64,000 nucleotides of DNA, taken from Paenibacillus allorhizosphaerae (GTDB taxonomy: Bacteria > Bacillota > Bacilli > Paenibacillales > NBRC-103111). Below the pieces are notes generated by a model, which saw nothing but the letters and a program-made list of their open reading frames with translations, ran no database searches and had not been told where the DNA came from. The stretch covers positions 186,001 to 250,000 of the forward strand of contig NZ_CAJVCE010000003.1 in assembly GCF_910594985.1 (NCBI RefSeq), written 5' to 3'. The position numbers and the translations under genes are program-made. Of the stretch, positions 60,985 to 64,000 are shown one piece after another; position 1 is the first letter of the stretch; each line of letters begins with the position of its first letter.

Positions 60985-62214
60985 TTAACCGACCGGCTGA
61001 TCCGGGTCAAGCAGCTCCCAGTTGTCCGGCGCGTCGCCGAAATCCGGAATATCCATCATGACGCCGTCGCGCAGCGCGGATTCGTGAGCAATTAAGCCTG
61101 GCGCGCAATATTTGGCGGCTTCCCACACGTGAACCGGCGGCAGCTTTCCGGTAAATACGGCTTTGATGAAATCGTCGACCAAAAATTGATGCGAGCCCAA
61201 ATGACCGTTGCGCAGACCCGTAAATTCCTTTGGCAGCCGGTGAACCGGATGAATCGGCGAGAACAAGCTGTTGAAGTCTTTTTGCAGAACCTCATGGAGA
61301 TGTTCGTCGCTTTTCGGAACATGGTTTCTCGCGCAGTGCAGCAGCTCCGACAAATCGACGATTTTATTGTGCGCAAGCTCCGTCCAATATTGCCCGCCGC
61401 TATTCTCCTCGAAGCTGCCTTCTGTACCGAAAATGCTGACCGGATTGCTGCTCGAACGCCCCCACCAGCCGACTCGGCGGAACTCGTTGATCCGGACCAT
61501 GCCGCCGTCGGAAGAACGCATGAGCGCCGTTTGATTGCTGTACGGGTTATTCCACAGATTGCCGCCTTCGGTAAAAATGCCGTCCTCATGCCGGTCGCGG
61601 TATCCGAGACAGCTCACCTGTGACATGCGCGCTCCGGTGACGGAGATAATCATGCTGGTCGAGTGCGTGGGATAGAACATAGGCGGAAAGCCCGCCACCT
61701 TCTTCCAGTCCTTCCCGCCCGTATGCTGGAATGCCTGGTAAAAGCCGTGCGACATATCGTGCAAATAGGCGGCCTCGCCGTAGACGAAGTGTCCGAAGTC
61801 CCCCTTGCGGAAACGGTCGCGGCAATATATCGTGTGTGGGTAGTAATAGCATGTCTCTCCGTTCATATACACGAGTCGCGTGTCTTCCACGACTTTCACG
61901 ACATCGGCGATTTCCTCGATCGTCGATGCGATCGGGACGGCGCAATACACGTGCTTTCCCGCTTTGAGCGCTTGAATCGAGAGCGGACCGTGCAGATGGC
62001 GCTGCGCAAAGATGGCTATCGCATCCACATCGCTTGCGCATAATTCATCGTGGGATTTGCACGTTCTTGCAATCCCGTATTTGGCGGCGACCTGTTCCAA
62101 CCGGTCCGGCAGCAGGTCCGCAAGCACCACTTCGCTTACGAGCGGATGTGCCTTGAACAGCGGTATGAACGCCTCGGCAAACGATCCCGCGCCGCATATT
62201 CCAATTTTCATCAT
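60985..62214 (-). CDS. Gfo/Idh/MocA-family oxidoreductase with altered EKP motif
   Basis: 409 residues from the ATG at 62214 (GGGGGA upstream). N-terminal NAD(P)-binding GICGAGSFAEAF and the family C-terminal sheet. The usual EKP triad, whose Lys serves in catalysis, is replaced by CAVP (KHVYCAVPIAST). Some family branches share this change, and it may mean a different mechanism or proton relay. Probably oxidises or otherwise processes a sugar derivative. First gene of the operon with the epimerase and SBP 10, divergent from an AraC gene; the 300-bp gap between them shows no repeated element that I recognise. Confidence 0.87.
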   Translation of the reverse strand: MMKIGICGAGSFAEAFIPLFKAHPLVSEVVLADLLPDRLEQVAAKYGIARTCKSHDELCASDVDAIAIFAQRHLHGPLSIQALKAGKHVYCAVPIASTIEEIADVVKVVEDTRLVYMNGETCYYYPHTIYCRDRFRKGDFGHFVYGEAAYLHDMSHGFYQAFQHTGGKDWKKVAGFPPMFYPTHSTSMIISVTGARMSQVSCLGYRDRHEDGIFTEGGNLWNNPYSNQTALMRSSDGGMVRINEFRRVGWWGRSSSNPVSIFGTEGSFEENSGGQYWTELAHNKIVDLSELLHCARNHVPKSDEHLHEVLQKDFNSLFSPIHPVHRLPKEFTGLRNGHLGSHQFLVDDFIKAVFTGKLPPVHVWEAAKYCAPGLIAHESALRDGVMMDIPDFGDAPDNWELLDPDQPVG

Positions 62215-62514
62215 TTTCAGTTCCCCCTGTAGTTCCGTGTCTGTGTTCGACCATTCATTCAAGTAATGATCGTGTGCTGAGAGCTTATCCCCATTTTACC
62301 CGGCGGATAGGCATCGCTCCGGCAGCTCCACCGAGCGCTTTCATGATCCGAATCTGTCTTTATTCTAAAAAATGACCGAGCGGTTTTACATACCTTGAAT
62401 TGATTAGAGCATATCCTCAGTTTCCATATTCGCTGCAAAATGGTAGTGGCAGAACGGACGGCGGATGATATAATGACGTTAATCAATCATACCACCCATG
62501 GAGGCAGACCGGTA

Positions 62515-63333
62515 ATGGCGCAGCATTTGCTGTCGGACTATGTTCCAACCATCACGTATTACGATTATTGGGAACGAAAAGAAAAGTTTTTGCTGTACGA
62601 AGACGTGTATCAGGATTGGGCGCTGCTCGCCATCGAAGAAGGCATTATTTACTACGAAATTCAAGAACATAAGGGTACCGCGGCATATGGCGACTTGCTC
62701 ATTTGTCCGCCGGGCGTGAAGCTATACCGGGTCGTGGTCGAACCGGTCAGCTTCCATTTCATCCGGCTCATTTGGAAGCATGAGAAAAACGATACCGCCG
62801 ATCCGGCCAAACTGTTCCCCGCCGGAAAAATAACGCTGAAAAACACGGAGCGGCTTGCGGCTAATTACGCTTGCCTGCGAAGCATCCCATCCGTTTCGAC
62901 ATTGTCCCAGAGCAACCGCAAAAATCATTATGTCCGCGATCTATGGTACACGTTCTGTTCGGAGGAAGAGCCGGCCGAGACGGCGCCCGTCCTGTACCGG
63001 GGCCGCAAGCCGGACAGCCTGATGAAGCTTGCTGAAAAACGTATTCGGCACAACGCGTACGAATCCTTCGAGCTTCGCGTCATTGCCGAAGAATTGGAAG
63101 TAAGCCCCGCGCAGCTGACTAAACGGTTCAAGGCCTGCTTCGGTCTGACGCCGACGGAATATTTGACCCACCTGCGGCTCGAGAAAGCCCGTTCGCTGCT
63201 GCTCGGCTCGCTGCTGACGCTCGATCAGATTGCGCAGTGCGTCGGCTACGAGAACGGCTTTTATTTAAGCCGTATATTCACCAAGCATTTTCAAATGCCG
63301 CCGAACGAATACCGCAAGAAAAACCGCATGTAG
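62515..63333 (+). CDS. AraC-family regulator divergent from the Gfo/Idh operon
   Basis: 272 residues from the ATG at 62515 (GGAGG 10 bp upstream; longer frame to 62440 has no site). Cupin part (IEEGIIYYEIQEHKGT, YGDLLICPPGVKLYR) and helix-turn-helix units (ELRVIAEELEVSPAQLTKRF, LDQIAQCVGYENGFYLSRIF). Resembles the AraC of module B (40086-40871). Probably controls the divergent Gfo/Idh-epimerase-SBP operon. Confidence 0.9.
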   Translation: MAQHLLSDYVPTITYYDYWERKEKFLLYEDVYQDWALLAIEEGIIYYEIQEHKGTAAYGDLLICPPGVKLYRVVVEPVSFHFIRLIWKHEKNDTADPAKLFPAGKITLKNTERLAANYACLRSIPSVSTLSQSNRKNHYVRDLWYTFCSEEEPAETAPVLYRGRKPDSLMKLAEKRIRHNAYESFELRVIAEELEVSPAQLTKRFKACFGLTPTEYLTHLRLEKARSLLLGSLLTLDQIAQCVGYENGFYLSRIFTKHFQMPPNEYRKKNRM

Positions 63334-63368
63334 CGAACAAGCTTGAACAGGACTCCCCGATGCCAAAG

Positions 63369-64000
63369 TTACTTCCCGCCTCGAATCGTGTAGTCTCGCC
63401 CGGGCTCCAGACGGAAACGGAAGGAGCCCGTTTTCTCTTGGTGGACGCAAGCCGCCGCCTGTCCCGATACATTGTCCTCTACGCGCAGCGTCTGCGGATT
63501 CCAGCCCTCCTGCTCGTGCCTGACCCGGGACACGGAGCTTCCGTCCGCATGTTGATGCGTGTAGCAATTGCCTCGTTCCGCAACCGGATACGCTTCGGCA
63601 TAACAGGCGTCTTCCTCGCGATCATAGGATACGACAACCCCCTGACCGCCGATGAATACCGGAATTTTCGACGGAGGCATCGGATAGCCGTGCAGCGTAA
63701 CCGGGCCTTGGAATCGTTCGCCCGTCTCGTAATCGATCCATATGCCTGCGGGTAAATAAATATCGCGTGACTGCGCCGTATCGAAATCGTTGCCGAAGAG
63801 CGGAGCGGCCAGCATGGAAGGCCCCAGCATCCATTCATACTGCCGGGTGTGCCGGTTGATCAAGTCATATGTCGCCGCATCGTCCGGATAAGCGATGTGA
63901 AGCGGCGTCATCGCAAGCGGATAACCGGTATGGTACGACTCCAGAACGGCGCTGTAAATGTAAGGCGCGTAACGGTTATGCCAGTCCGCCGCCTTTTTAA
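63369..64000 (-). CDS. GH31 family glycosidase, C-terminal part (5' end outside the window)
   Basis: 211 codons from the right edge to a TAA at 63369. It begins KKAADWHNRYAPYIYSAVLE and continues with TGYPLAMTPLHIAYPDD, MLGPSMLAAPLF, YLPAGIWIDYETGE and YPMPPSKIPVFIGGQG, the typical C-terminal barrel end and beta-sandwich of GH31 alpha-glucosidases/xylosidases. The catalytic Asp residues lie upstream of the window. Convergent with the AraC gene, 35 bp apart. Confidence 0.88.
   Translation of the reverse strand, partial: KKAADWHNRYAPYIYSAVLESYHTGYPLAMTPLHIAYPDDAATYDLINRHTRQYEWMLGPSMLAAPLFGNDFDTAQSRDIYLPAGIWIDYETGERFQGPVTLHGYPMPPSKIPVFIGGQGVVVSYDREEDACYAEAYPVAERGNCYTHQHADGSSVSRVRHEQEGWNPQTLRVEDNVSGQAAACVHQEKTGSFRFRLEPGRDYTIRGGK

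Noticed and set aside
1-64000. CRISPR arrays, tRNA or rRNA genes, insertion sequences, prophage
   Set aside because: No regularly spaced repeats, no cloverleaf or rRNA sequence, and no transposase or phage-like protein were seen on either strand.

Overview
The window reads as a chromosomal island from a spore-forming Firmicute of the Paenibacillaceae type (Paenibacillus/Cohnella-like). The basis is: strong GGAGG ribosome sites with ATG, GTG and TTG starts; a gerB-gerA-gerC spore germinant receptor operon; Gram-positive lipoboxes on about a dozen secreted proteins; and many AraC regulators beside glycan enzymes. I found no tRNA, rRNA, CRISPR array, transposase or phage gene.

Layout. 1-1384: 3' truncated secreted glycan-active protein. 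1.7-5 kb: operon of solute-binding lipoprotein (SBP), sugar isomerase-like protein and HAD phosphatase, with a divergent AraC gene. 6-15.2 kb: a plant pectin (rhamnogalacturonan-like) operon of SGNH esterase, GH95, GH106-like, SBP and a six-hairpin glycosidase. 15.5-19.3 kb: decayed YhcH gene, ArsR regulator, GH43-like enzyme, SBP and an SBP remnant. 19.3-26.7 kb: heparinase II/III-like lyase, sialidase-like lipoprotein and GH2 enzyme. 26.8-48.3 kb: the most unusual part, with four copies (A-D) of an amidohydrolase (ACMSD/decarboxylase type) followed by a small Rieske [2Fe-2S] protein, each with an SBP and AraC genes nearby, plus an operon of an enolase-superfamily dehydratase, an FAD oxidoreductase and a membrane-anchored GH43-like protein. 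48.4-54.7 kb: AraC, two SBPs, a frameshifted metallo-beta-lactamase-fold lipoprotein, a nucleoside hydrolase and a ribokinase stub. 54.9-58.7 kb: germinant receptor operon. 58.8-64 kb: SBP, sugar epimerase, Gfo/Idh oxidoreductase, AraC and the 3' part of a GH31 enzyme.

How the parts fit together. Ten SBP genes are intact, nine of them in one paralogous family, yet the window holds no ABC permease or ATPase gene. The SBPs are therefore interchangeable receptors that must use a transporter encoded elsewhere. Comparing intergenic regions by eye shows three families of repeated promoter elements at fixed spacing from a -10 box. Class 1: paired TTGAC half-sites 22 bp apart and 31-32 bp from the -10, at four promoters. 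Class 2: CAAAAA or CAAAAT exactly 40 bp from the -10, at five promoters. Class 3: CCGA repeats of 21-22 bp period, at three promoters. Classes 1 and 2 tie the amidohydrolase-Rieske modules, their SBPs, the GH2 operon and the dehydratase/FAD operon into one or two regulons. This points to an uncharacterised pathway in which a decorated glycan or glycoside is bound, cleaved and then processed by an amidohydrolase with a dedicated Rieske electron carrier. The function is inference; the gene order and repeated sites are visible in the sequence.
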